From positions 61,651,784-61,715,783 of the forward strand of contig CM043970.1 in the NCBI GenBank assembly GCA_014529385.2: DNA of 64,000 bases, in the 5' to 3' direction. Position 1 is the first letter of the stretch, and every line of letters starts with the position of its first letter. The position numbers and the translations under genes are program-made. The notes beneath the pieces are model-generated. The model saw only the letters and a program-made list of their open reading frames with translations. It ran no database searches and was not told the DNA's origin. Source of the stretch: Adiantum capillus-veneris (taxonomy: Eukaryota > Streptophyta > Polypodiopsida > Polypodiales > Pteridaceae). Positions 1 through 9,798 of the stretch are shown piece by piece.

Positions 1-842
1 CACTCCTGCATCGGAAATAAATAAGGCCACCAACAGGCTGCTCCTGCAGCTCGCAGGACAAACTTGCTAGGCCAAGCCGCTCTTATGAAGGCCTGGACGG
101 GCACTTTCCTTCCCATTTCGAGATGGTCCCCCACGACCTAGGCTATATTATACCTGCCCTAACAGTCATTCTTTCGCCCTTTATTGTTAAGGGCAAACTA
201 AACGATCAGGATTCACACACAAACCTTAAAAGTAGCACCGATTAATTCGGCTCGAGCGAAGTAGTTAATCGCTCCTGTTGCAAATCCTTCTCAATGTGAT
301 GCAAGAAGGAAAATGCCACATTAATTACGGACGTAACACAATATCTATGAAACTTGAAAGTTTTACCATATTTTGTTGCAGATATCCTAGTCTAAAGTGA
401 ACCTATAGAAGGATTTGAAACGAGCTCGATAAACAAATTTGATTGATCCTATAGTCTATTGTGAGATTTTGACCCTCTCTAGCCTACCATGACCGAGCCA
501 TGACCCCTCGTTGGTACTAACATATATGAAACACTATGAAAATCTCCTAATTGTTTGTCGCGGTCTTTTACGTTTTGTAGAGAGAAGGTCCAAATTTAGC
601 TGGAGAGGGAAAAGAGAGGAGGACGGGGGAAGGTCTTTTTTTAAATTTAAATTATTATCGCAAATATTTTCGTGATTATTAGCACGGTATTGACCTCAAT
701 TATTGTCGCTACTATTACCTCGTTTATTCCCATGGTAAGATTTAACGCCCAAACTTTCAAATTTTGGCGTAGACATTCCCCTCCCCTCCCTCCCCTCAAA
801 TTTTGCTTTTTTTGTCCTCTCAATAAAAATTAAAGAATATTA
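1..842. other. Unrecognised flank left of the first retroelement
   Basis: No convincing gene is seen. The stretch contains one copy of a dispersed repeat (176-530) that recurs near 41244. The rest is AT-rich, with a run of short C-rich tracts near 780-800. Chromovirus gag similarity begins abruptly at about 843, so this is DNA flanking a truncated element. I cannot say what it was originally. Confidence 0.5.
176..530. repeat. Dispersed repeat R1, copy 1
   Basis: This stretch matches 41244-41570 almost base for base over about 330 bp, including a shared block near 240-300 (gctcgagcgaagtagtt) and an end at a shared ggtactaacata motif. More diverged pieces recur at about 42860-43000 and 44200-44340. 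It holds no ORF of note. It is either a dispersed repeat or part of an unrecognised element whose tandem form lies at 41244-44570. Confidence 0.75.
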
Positions 843-2144
843 GGAGTATGTCAACTCCCAAAGGCCACGCACCATATCTGCGGTCATCCATTATACCATG
901 GTGCCTTCATGAATCAATTTCAAAGCGGGGCTAAGAGAAATCTTAAGCCCACGGAGAACAAGGATCGTAACAATGAGCCTAAGGGGAAGTACAATGTCCA
1001 AAATTCTCCTAAGGGAAATGCCAACAACAACAAAGCTAAGAAGAAGGGAGTTTATAAAGGAAAAAATAAACTCTCTCCTGAAGGGCTTGAGCGTTATCAT
1101 AAAGGTATTCGCTATTTTAAGTGCGGGGATCAAGGGCATGCTTATCATGCTTGCCTCCACAAGAATACAGAAAACGAGCCTCCTAGAGCTACCTTGGTCG
1201 AAATCCAAGAAGAGGAAGCTCACCACAAAGGATCTCCTCTATGCCATGCTTGGGGAAAGGTAAGAGAACGTGATGCTTTTATTCTCTTTGACCCTGGTTC
1301 TACTCACAATTTCATATCCACAGAGTTGGCCACCAAGCTACGCATCCAAGCCTATGAGATGGGAGATTTCCTACCCGCTGATGGTGCTTTCAAGGGGCAA
1401 GAAGCTTCAACCACTCCCTTAATTGGGAAACTGAGGCTCCATGTCCAAAGCTATGTGGAAAAAGAGGACTTCTTTATCTCTGCTCTCAAGCACGAGGACG
1501 TAATCCTAGGGGCACCATGGTTTGATCCCATGGCTGCCAATGTTAAATTCCCTGAAAGAAAAATCTACTTTAGGTTCAGGGAAAAAGATATGTACATAGA
1601 TGCTAAGGAGTTGGGTAACACCATACCCATTGTACATACGCAAGCTTTCAATAAGTCAATAAAGAGCTCTATTTCTGTGTACATGATTTTTGTTAAACAT
1701 TCTCAAAATGAACGTAATGCTTTAGCAAAAGAAAATATAAACATTCACAAGGACTTAGAGTTATCCAATTTTCTCAAGGGATTTCAAAATGTTTTTATTG
1801 ACGACATCCCTTGTGAACTACCTCCTAAACAAGGCAATGATGACCATGCAATTGAACTTCTTCCAAGAAGTTCACCGCCTAATAAACCTCCTTATAGAGT
1901 TTCTCAAGCTCAACAAGAGGAGATTATGCGGCAAGTGCATGAGTTAGTTCAGAAGGGCATGGTTAGGCCTAGGTCATCTTCATTTTGTTCACCAGTGCCA
2001 TTAGGTCAAAAGAAAGATGGCACATATCGTATATGTGTCGACTATAGAGCACTAGATAGGATCAATATCAAAAATAGGTTTCCCATTCCACGGGTAGAAG
2101 ACCTATTTGATAAGCTACAAGGGTCTACCTACTTCAGTAGGTAG
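843..2144 (+). pseudogene. gag 3' end, protease and RT N-terminus (element 1)
   Basis: The open part runs 909-2144. It holds the basic region after the gag core and then a CCHC knuckle at about 1113-1152 whose first cysteine is replaced by tyrosine (YFKCGDQGHAYHAC). The aspartic protease has active-site motif FDPGSTHN at about 1287-1310. The RT N-terminus follows from about 1860 and reaches the fingers motif CVDYRAL. The frame is ended at 2142-2144 by a TAG created by a local inverted duplication, not by simple substitution. In an active element this polyprotein would package RNA and process Gag-Pol. The lost knuckle cysteine and the stop make it a pseudogene. Confidence 0.9.
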
Positions 2145-2198
2145 ACCCTTGATAAGACCTATTTGATAAGCTACAAGGGTCTACCTACTTCAGTAGGA
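2099..2198 (+). repeat. Local duplication with a perfect 28 bp palindrome in RT
   Basis: Positions 2121-2148 form a perfect inverted repeat with 13 bp arms and a 2 bp loop (left arm gggtctacctact). The ~42 bp stretch ending at 2141 is then repeated directly at about 2157-2198. The other copies of this element (near 8790 and 24110) have one copy and no palindrome. The added segment supplies the stop codon ending the upstream ORF. Confidence 0.9.
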
Positions 2199-3423
2199 TT
2201 GACCTAAAAAGTGGCTACCATCAAATAAGGATTTGTTGATCAAGATATTGTAAAGACCGCATTTTGCACTATGTTTGGTCTCTATGAATACATTGTCATG
2301 CCTTTTGGCTTGACCAATGCAACAACCACATTCAACCGCTTGATGGAGAAGCTATTCAGGCCTCGCCGAACCTTTACTGGAGTGTTCTTTGATGATATAA
2401 TCATCTACTCTAGTTCATTAGACGAACACAAGCAACACCTCCAGGTAATATTATAAGTCTCAAGAGAGATAAACTTTATGTTAATGGAAAGAAAAGTGTA
2501 TTTTTCTTGCAAGAGATATAGTATTTGGGTCACATTATCTCTCAAGATGGCATCCAAATGGATCCATGAAAGTTAGAGGTAATAAAATTATGGCCTAATC
2601 CAAGGAATCTTCATAGCTTTATAGGTATATGTGCATACTATAGACGCTTCATAGAAAAGTTCTCACAAATTGTGGGACCATTACATACCAAACAAAGAAA
2701 AACGTTAGGTATACATGGTCTGTCAAGGAGAGAAATGCTTTCAAAAAGCTTATCTCTCAGCCTATGCTTACATTGCCGGATCTCTCAAAGCCATTTGAGG
2801 TCGAATGTGACACTTGTGGTGATTGCATTGGAGTTGTTTTGCTCCAAGAAGGGCACGCCATAGTCTATGAAAGTCGAAGACTCAACCCTGTTGAGCAAGA
2901 TCTAAGCATATACAAAAAGGAACTCCTAGCAGTTCTACATGCCTTAGACTCGTGGAAGCACTATTTTTTGGGGACTCCTTTCATTCTGTGGAAGGATCAC
3001 CAAAGCCTTAAGTACTTCATGACGCAGACCAAGCTCTCTAACAAACAAATGAGGTGGGCAAATTTCCTTTTACAATTTCATTTTCATATTGCTCACATTG
3101 CTCGCAAGCATAATCAAATAGCCGATGCACTCTCAAGACGGCCGAGAGTGAATGCAGCTTCCATAGAAACTCACAATGATCTATCTTCTATGATAGATGA
3201 GTACGCTATTGATCCGGATTTTAGAGATGTGATTTCAGCCCTTGCACTAGGGAAGAAAGAGGAACCATTTCCCTTACAAGATGGTTATCTTCTCTATGGC
3301 AGTAGACTATGCGTTACTAACCCACTACGTGAGAAAGTAATGTATGAATCTTATGCTCCTCCTTATGCGGGGCATAGAGGGATTCGGCCTACCCTAAAAG
3401 GGATTGAAACATATTTGTGTTAG
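2199..3423 (+). pseudogene. RT palm/thumb and RNase H (element 1)
   Basis: The RT palm continues after the duplication. A one-base gain near 2233 shifts the frame. The segment 2271-2456 carries the catalytic FFDDI motif (GATGAT at 2391-2396), then a stop. The thumb region (2457-2760) is readable only in pieces. RNase H is open from 2764 to 3423: FEVECD supplies the first acidic residue, YKKELLAVLHAL the Glu, and KDHQSLKYF the next Asp. The domain ends in IADALSRRP. The HHCC zinc finger of integrase begins near 3390 (GHRG). The family reaction is copying element RNA to cDNA and removing the RNA strand. This copy cannot make a full enzyme. Confidence 0.88.
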
Positions 3424-3429
3424 CCTGGC

Positions 3430-4331
3430 ATGAAAGCAAACATACAAGAGTATGTTTCAAAATGTGTGGTATGCCAAAAGACAAAGTTTGATAGAGGGAA
3501 GCAACCTCGATTGCTTCAACCTTTGCCAATCCCTAATTCACCATGGGACAACATATCCATGGATTTTATCTTTAAATTTCCCAAGTCTATCCATGGGAAT
3601 ACAAAAATATGGATGATAGTAGACAGGTTCAGCAAACAAGCTCATTTTATACCTATCAAAAAGACTATCAAAGCCCATCAATTGGCAACCCTCTTCATAT
3701 CACAAATCTTCAAGTATCATGGCTTGCCGATGTCCATAGTGTCGGATAGAGATCCTAAAATGACCAGTAATTTTTGGAAGGGTCTCTTTGAGAATTTAGG
3801 GACAAGGCTAGACTTCTCTTCGGCCTATCACCCGCAAACGGATGGCCAAAGTGAAATAAGTAACCTAACAATTCTTGATCTACTAAAAGCCTATGTTTCG
3901 GAAGTAGATCAAAGGTCCCAATGGGAGAAGTACTTATCCTTAGTGGAGTATGCCTACAATAATATTGTACATACCTCCACAACAAAGACACCTTTTCAGG
4001 TAATTGAGGGAAGATCCAAAAGTCCCCTGCTACTTAAAGTACACGGGAAGATCTTCGCTCTGCAGATGAGTATAGCTGAGACCTACAAGAATCTTTCGAA
4101 AAGATTAAGGCTGCTATCTCTATCTCACAGCAAAGGCAAAAGGCTGTTGCTGATAAGCAGAGAAAGGCCGAAGTCTTTAAAGAAAATGATTGGGTCTTGT
4201 TTAAATTTCCCAAGGCTCGATTAAGGCACACAACGGGCAAGAATCCTACAAGACACCAAAAGTACTATGCTAAGTTAGCAAAAAGGTACTATGGTCCCTT
4301 CCAAATTCTTAGACCAATCAATGAGATGGCC
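3430..4331 (+). pseudogene. Integrase core (element 1), lacks chromodomain
   Basis: The ORF 3430-4224 starts just after a stop at 3421-3423 that splits the zinc finger (CVVCQ gives its two cysteines). The rve catalytic core follows with DDE residues visible: Asp in ISMDFIF, Asp in VSDRDP, Glu in DGQSEIS. The C-terminal [14 protein letters not shown] segment continues in another frame to about 4330 and is then cut off. The chromodomain seen in related copies at 11126-11295 and near 26380-26520 is missing. The cut coincides with the first base of the adjacent LTR. Confidence 0.9.
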
Positions 4332-5921
4332 TGTCATAATAATCACTATCTAATTCTCCTAAATGATTTTCTCATGTTACACTGATCATTTAATATGGGG
4401 AAGTGCCAGGGGAGAAAAAGCTAGAATATTGGTTAAGCTAGCAGACCGGCCACAGTAGGGATCCAAAGGAGGGAAAATAGGGACCCAAAGGGGGGGCCAT
4501 CTGCAAATTATCCATGTGCAACAATGGGCTAAAAAGACCCTAAGGTTCAGCCCATTAAGACTTCCAAAATGCCAAGGTTCCAAAATTCAAAGGTTGTGTC
4601 CAAAGGTCAACCTTAAGAGAATTGGATGCTTTGTGTGTGTACAAAAAAGTCTTTGCAATCCCTACTTGGGAGGGGGCGAGCCTTGCATGTAGGGGATGAG
4701 AGAGAAAGCCACACACACACACACACAAGCTCCCTTTACACAAAGGGAATGAGGGACACATGTTAGCTCCCTAGCCCAGATGCCCAGAAACTGTACCCAA
4801 TTTCTATTGGATGGCCTTGGAGGTGGACCGATGAGAATAAGACTAGAGTAAATCTAGTTTAATTAATTTAAAAGCACTTAATAAAAAGAACCAATGAAAA
4901 TTAAGTCTCCTGGATGACTATTGGACAGTCTCCCAAGGGGTCCAATGAGCATTCAACAGCCCAATGGCTTGCTTGATTCCTATTGGCCAGGAGGCAAAGG
5001 GGTCCAATGAGAGTTTAGTTGAATTATTAAATTACCTAAAGCTCTCACAAAAGGGGAAAGGGGGACACATGTAAGAAGGCTATCACTTATGCTGTTTAAT
5101 AGTCATTGGCTTGACTTGGGGAGGTCCAATGAGGGTAGAGCAAGAGCAAATAGCAAGAGGGCTCGCCCAAGAGAGAGAGGGGGCTGATTTTTGCAAGGCA
5201 TTATCACACACACACACTCTCACACAGCCTATGTGAGAAGTAAAGAAGACTAGCTCTTCCCAAGCTTTAATGGAGAGCTCATCACCTACTCCAAGCTTGT
5301 GAGATAGAAGCCTACATCGACATACTCTTCGCATGTGGATGCAAATCCAACCAAGAGCCAAGCTTCAATGCATGTTCATATCCTCTACCAAGCTAATTAC
5401 TAAGCTAAGCTATGCTAATATGAGTGATCATGTGAGGAGATGTACATCTTTCTCGTAAGATACTCCTTCTTCCTCTCAATCTACTCTCATATCCTGCTAG
5501 CTCTCACCATCTTCGAAGGTGTGTGAGGTCTTGGGTCTGAGACCGGGGCTAATTGATGTTGTGTTTGCTAAGTGTTTTGCTTAGTGCATGAAGCTTTCAT
5601 CTTCATTGCACTAGCTAGTCTTGAAGGAACACAAAGAATTGTATTGTACAATGTCTCTCTTGATGGGAGAAACCATAATACAAAGCCTTTTGGAGGGGGG
5701 ACCGGCTCCATGCAAATCCAGTCCTCAAATGTTGTCAATAGCTTAATTTCTCTCTCTTTTGAAAGTATTGTTCATGCTATCTAACTAGGTGTTATGCTTT
5801 TTGTTGCTCTCTCCACCCAAGCACTCTTGTAATTCTCATTAGGAATCTATTCTAATGAAATGCCCACTATGTTCATGCTAATTTCCGCTACACACAAGTT
5901 TTTAGGCCAATAAATGTTACA
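4332..5921 (+). repeat. Left LTR of element 2 (LTR A)
   Basis: A 1590 bp LTR beginning tgtcataataat and ending aaatgttaca, followed at once by a primer binding site. It matches 11650-13298 along its length with a few percent divergence. It contains an (AC)n tract near 4710-4728, a cluster of CCAAT motifs (4806-5130), another (AC)n tract near 5205-5225, and the conserved block around 5570-5780 that recurs in every LTR of the window. I see no clear TATA box. Confidence 0.93.
4806..5130 (+). promoter_or_regulatory. Array of nine CCAAT/ATTGG boxes in the LTR U3
   Basis: CCAAT or its complement ATTGG starts at 4806, 4891, 4920, 4942, 4961, 4982, 5004, 5105 and 5126. From 4920 to 5004 the steps are 22, 19, 21 and 22 bp, and the last pair is 21 bp apart, about two helical turns. 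Both orientations occur. The spacing is kept in the diverged LTR at 26891-28499 (27497, 27519, 27538, 27559; 27682, 27703). CCAAT is the NF-Y binding core, so a promoter/enhancer role is inferred. Confidence 0.65.
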
Positions 5922-5922
5922 T

Positions 5923-5940
5923 TGGTATCATAGCACAAGG
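5923..5940 (+). other. Primer binding site of element 2
   Basis: One base after the LTR end comes tggtatcatagcacaagg, close to the plant initiator-Met tRNA primer site (TGGTATCAGAGC). The same motif follows the LTR at 13300 and, inverted, precedes the LTR at 21360. It defines the LTR boundary and the orientation of the element. Confidence 0.85.
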
Positions 5941-6338
5941 TTTCTCTTTTCTTGCTCAAGAAGGGAGGTCCTCAAGCTAGCTATAAATGGTTGGTATTAT
6001 TAATTGCATGAGAGTAAGTAGAATAGGGATTTTTGAGCCTTGCAGTGTGCCTGCCTTCGTGCAGTTAACGGGGAATCACCGTCGAGAGCTATGGTCTTAA
6101 TAGTGGAGTGCTACGGAGCTTGCCTACGGCTTAACCACTATTGAGCTATTAGAAGCTTGACAGGAGCCGGTGCTCTTTTGGTGTTGAAAGACCCTCTCTT
6201 CTATTCCTTGCAATTAATGGTATTCGAGCCACGGGTACAGTAGCTTGAGTTCTTTTTCTAAAGGGGTAAAGAGGAGTAGCAACTAGGGCTTGAAGTGCCA
6301 AAGTACACCTAAAAAATTTACACCTAAAAGTTGGTAGA

Positions 6339-7862
6339 ATGGCTGACAATAGTAAAGAGAGTGAAATTAATGTTGATGACTTTGATTTTGCTAATGAGCA
6401 AGCTACTAATGATGGTCCGATGCTTGTTAACTATCTTTTTTCTAGGCTCTAACAAGCCATGGGCAATCCATCTCTCCAAAGTGAAGTGCAACGGCAGCTC
6501 CGTGCTCATGGGATTCTCCAAGCTTATCACCATGATGAGAGAACACCTAGGAAGCCTCCTTGTGAGACTCCAAAAAGAGGTCTCTCTTCGATTCGGGAAG
6601 AAGAAGAGAATCCATACGAAGGGCTCAAGAATTTACTTCTTGATGATGCATCTCCTTCCCAAAGGAGAACTCAAGAGCCTCCACCGAAGGAACGAGAAAG
6701 AAGCGAGTCTCCCGCCACCTCGGCGGAGATGCATGGCTCCACGAAGACGGCGGGATAAACGCTCTCCATCACCACCAAAGCGGGGAATACCATCACACTC
6801 TTCTCCACACCATAATTCAAAGAGGGATGATAAGAAGCAAGAGAAGAAAAAGGTGAGAAAGAGGACACCCTGTTCTCTATCTTCTTCATCCTCTTCCTCT
6901 TATGAAAGTGATGGTGAAGACGACGAAGATGAAGACAAGAAAAAGGCGAGAAAGAGGTCACCCTCTTCTCCACCTTCTTCAAATTCTTCATCTTCTGAAG
7001 AAAGTGATGGTGCAACCTTTGAACCATCAAAAAGAAGAGGCCATAGGAAATCCTATGCCGCATGGAAGAGGTCATCCAAGCTGAAGAAGTTCAAAGAGGG
7101 AGGGAAGAGCATCTCTTTCCTTACCTATGATGGCACCTTTGGTGCTACGGACAAAGTCTTGGCCTTTATCCAGCAATTTGATGCGGCGTTTGGAGATGAG
7201 GGCTTCACGGAGTCCTCTAAGCTACACCATGTAGCTATGCACTTTCAAAAGTCCGCCAGACAATGGTGGTCTAGCCTACGAGCCAACGGTGAAGCTCCAC
7301 GAACATGGAAAGCTTTAAGAGCTTCCATTATGAAGTAGTTTTTGGCCACCGATGCCAAAGACAAAGTACTCACCGAATGGCGAAGCTTAAAGCTCTCTCC
7401 CTATGAATCCATCCACAAATATGTAGACAAGTTTTGGGACCTACAACTCAAAGCCACTGTCTTCAAGAAGTTGGATTTTGGAGAGCAAAAGCAACAATTT
7501 TGTGCGGGCTTAATCGAAGAAATGGCGGAGTATATTAACTCCCAAAGGCCACGTACCATATCGGCGGTAATACACCATACTATGGTGGCCTCTTGAATCA
7601 ATTTCCAAACGGGGGCTAAAAGAAATAATAAGCCCACGGAAAATAAGGGTTCCAACGAGCCTATGGGGAAGGACAATGTCCAAAAGTCTCCTAAGGGCAA
7701 CTCCAACAAAGCTAAAGAGAAGGGAGTTTACAAAGGTAAAAACAAACTCTCTCCTGAAGAGCTTGAGCGTTATCGCAAGGATAACTGGTGTTTCAAGTGC
7801 GGCGAACAAGGGCATGCGCACCGCGCTTGTCCGCAAAAAGAACAACCACCAAGATCCTCCTA
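6339..7862 (+). pseudogene. gag (element 2)
   Basis: The start is ATG at 6339 (MADNSKESEINVDD), about 415 bp after the primer site; the same start is open in element 3 at 13716. An in-frame TAA at 6450-6452 replaces a Gln codon, and the frame moves near 6735. A long Ser/Arg/Lys/acidic low-complexity region follows (about 6740-7070), then the retrotransposon gag core with FLTYDGTFGATDKV and QWWSSL. A TAG sits at 7336-7338. After the core comes a basic linker and an intact CCHC knuckle (CFKCGEQGHAHRAC) at about 7791-7832. An extra A in the following A-run shifts the frame into protease. Family role: the capsid/nucleocapsid that packages element RNA. Confidence 0.88.
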
Positions 7863-8632
7863 GAGCTTCCTTGGTTGAAATCCAAGAGGAGGAGACTCAC
7901 CAAACTCATCACAAAGGATCTCCTCTATGCCATGCTTGGGGAAAGGTAAGAGAACATGATGCTTTTATTCTCTTTGACCCTGGTTCTACCTACAATTTTA
8001 TATCTATAGAGTTGGCCACCAAGCTAGGGATACAAGCCTACGAGATGGGAGATGTCCTACCCGCAGAAAGTGCTTTCAAGGAGCAAGAAGCTTCAGTCAC
8101 TCCCTTAATCGGGAAATTGAGGCTTCATGTTCAAAGCTATGTGGACAAAGAGGACTTATTTATCTCTCCTCTCAAGCATGAGGATGTAATCCTAGGGGCA
8201 CCATGGTTTGACCGCCTGGCTGCCAATGTTAAATTTCCTGAAAGGAGAATCTCCTTTAAGTTCAGGGAAAAAGACATGTATATAGATGCTAAGGAAATGG
8301 GTAACACTATCCCCATTGTACATACACCAGCTTTCAACAAGTCAATAAAGAGCTCTATTTCCGTGTACATAATTTTTGTTAAAGATTCTCAAAATGAACC
8401 TAATGCTTTAGCAAAAGAAAATAAAAGCAACCAAAAGGAATTAGAGTTATCCAATTTTCTTAAGGGGTTTCAAGATGTTTTTATTGATGACATCCCTTGT
8501 GAGCTACCTCCTAAACGAGGTAATGATGACCATGCAATTGAACTTCTTCCAAGAAGTTCACCGCCTAACAAACCACTTATAGAGTTTCTCAAGCTCAACA
8601 AGAGGAGATTATGTGGCAAGTGCATGAGTTAG
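7840..8632 (+). pseudogene. Aspartic protease and linker (element 2)
   Basis: The open frame (within 7676-8632) carries the retropepsin-like protease. Its active site is FDPGSTYN near 7975-7998, where a Pro replaces the usual Ser/Thr of DSG/DTG; every copy on this window has this Pro or a decayed form of it. The domain continues through the flap-like region to VILGAPWFDR. The linker to RT ends in DDHAIELLPRSS. One base is missing near 8575, so the frame leaves RT after NKP and stops at 8630-8632. The role is Gag-Pol cleavage. Confidence 0.85.
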
Positions 8633-9798
8633 TTGAGAAGGGCATGGCTAGGCCTAGGTCATCTCCATTTTGCTCACCTGTGCTATTAGTGCAAAAGAAA
8701 GACGGCACATATCATATGTGTGTCGACTATAGAGCACTAAATAGGATCACTATCAAGAATAGGTTTCCCGTTCCACGGGTAGAAGACCTATTTGATAAGC
8801 TACAAGGATCGACCTACTTCAGTAGGATTGACCTAAAAAGTGGCTATCATCAAATAAGGATAGTTGATCAAGACATTGTAAAGACCGCATTTTGCACCAC
8901 ATTTGGTCTTTACGAATACATTGTCATGCCTTTTGGCTTGACCAATGCACCAGCCACATTCAACCGCTTGATGGAGAAGCTCTTCAGGCCTCATCGAACC
9001 TTCACTGAAGTGTTCTTTGATGATATTATCATCTACTCTAATTCATTAGACGAACACAAGCAACACCTCCAGGTAATATTTCAAGTTTTAAGAGAGAATA
9101 AACTTTATGTTAACCGAAAGAAAAGTGAATTTTTCTTGCAAGAGATTCAGTATTTAGGTCACATTATCTCTCAAGATGGCATACAAATGGATCCATCAAA
9201 GTTAGAGGTAAGAAAAGGATGGCCTAAACCAAGGAATCTTCATGAAATAAGAAGCTTTATAGGTATGTGTGCATACTATAGACGCTTCATAGAAAATTTC
9301 TCACAAATTGCGGGACCATTACATGACCTAACAAAGAAAAGAGTTAGGTATACTTGGTCTACTAAGGAGAACAGTTCTTTCGAAAAGCTTAAAGAAAAGC
9401 TTATCTCTCAACCTGTGCTTACACTACCGGATCTCTCGAAACCATTTGAGGTCCAATGTGATGCTTGTGGTGATTGCCTTGGAGCTGTTTTGCTCCAAGA
9501 AGGGCACGCCATAGGCTATGAGAGTCAAAGGCTCGACCCTATTGAGCAAGCTCTAGGCATATATGAAAAGGAACTCCTTGCAGTTCTACATGCCTTAGAC
9601 TCATGGAAGCACTATTTATTGGGGACTCCTTTCATTCTGCGAACGAATCACCAAAGTCTTAAGTACTTCATGACGCAGATCAAGCTCTCCGACAAACAAA
9701 TGAGGTGGGAAAATTTCCTTTCACAATTTCATTTTCATATTGCTCACATTGCTGGCAAGCATAATCAAGTAGCTGATTCTCAAGACGGCCGAGAGTGA
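8611..9798 (+). pseudogene. Reverse transcriptase and RNase H (element 2)
   Basis: This is the best-preserved pol piece, 395 codons. RT fingers ([16 protein letters not shown]), palm with LKSGYHQIR and the catalytic FFDDIIIYS (GATGAT at 9019-9024), and thumb (QYLGHIIS, then IRSFIGMCAYYRRFI) are all present. RNase H shows the first Asp in VQCDACGD and Glu in EKELLAVL, but the third acidic residue is Asn in RTNHQSL, where the sister copies keep Asp. A 4 bp deletion at about 9777 (in the ADALSRR region) shifts the frame and ends the ORF. RT might still fold, but RNase H is likely dead and no full polyprotein can be made. Confidence 0.9.

Larger units (their letters stand above)
843..4331 (+). 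mobile_element. Ty3/gypsy chromovirus, element 1 (truncated both ends)
   Basis: Remnant of a chromodomain-type gypsy element. It starts inside gag and runs through zinc knuckle, protease, reverse transcriptase, RNase H and integrase. It stops inside the integrase C-terminus exactly where a neighbouring LTR begins. Against element 2 it lacks the 5' LTR, most of gag, and about 670 bp at the 3' end including the chromodomain and polypurine tract. It shares a 9 bp deletion in pol (near 2613) with the element at 23549-28499, so those two are closer to each other than to element 2. Frameshifts and stops make it inactive. Confidence 0.9.

Noticed and set aside
5083-5361. LTR-internal frames with His/Thr or Val/Cys runs (also 12404, 16418, 21896)
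   Set aside because: They cross AC/GT microsatellites inside LTRs, which are non-coding.
6331-7338. A 335-codon frame taken as one gene
   Set aside because: Its first ~135 codons are out of frame with gag (the true gag start is 6339 in another frame). Only the second half is real gag sequence.
7785-7862. Programmed +1 frameshift between gag and protease
   Set aside because: Element 1 reads straight through and element 6 is in frame here; breaks in elements 2 and 4 are different homopolymer slips (A-run and C-run), so mutation is simpler.
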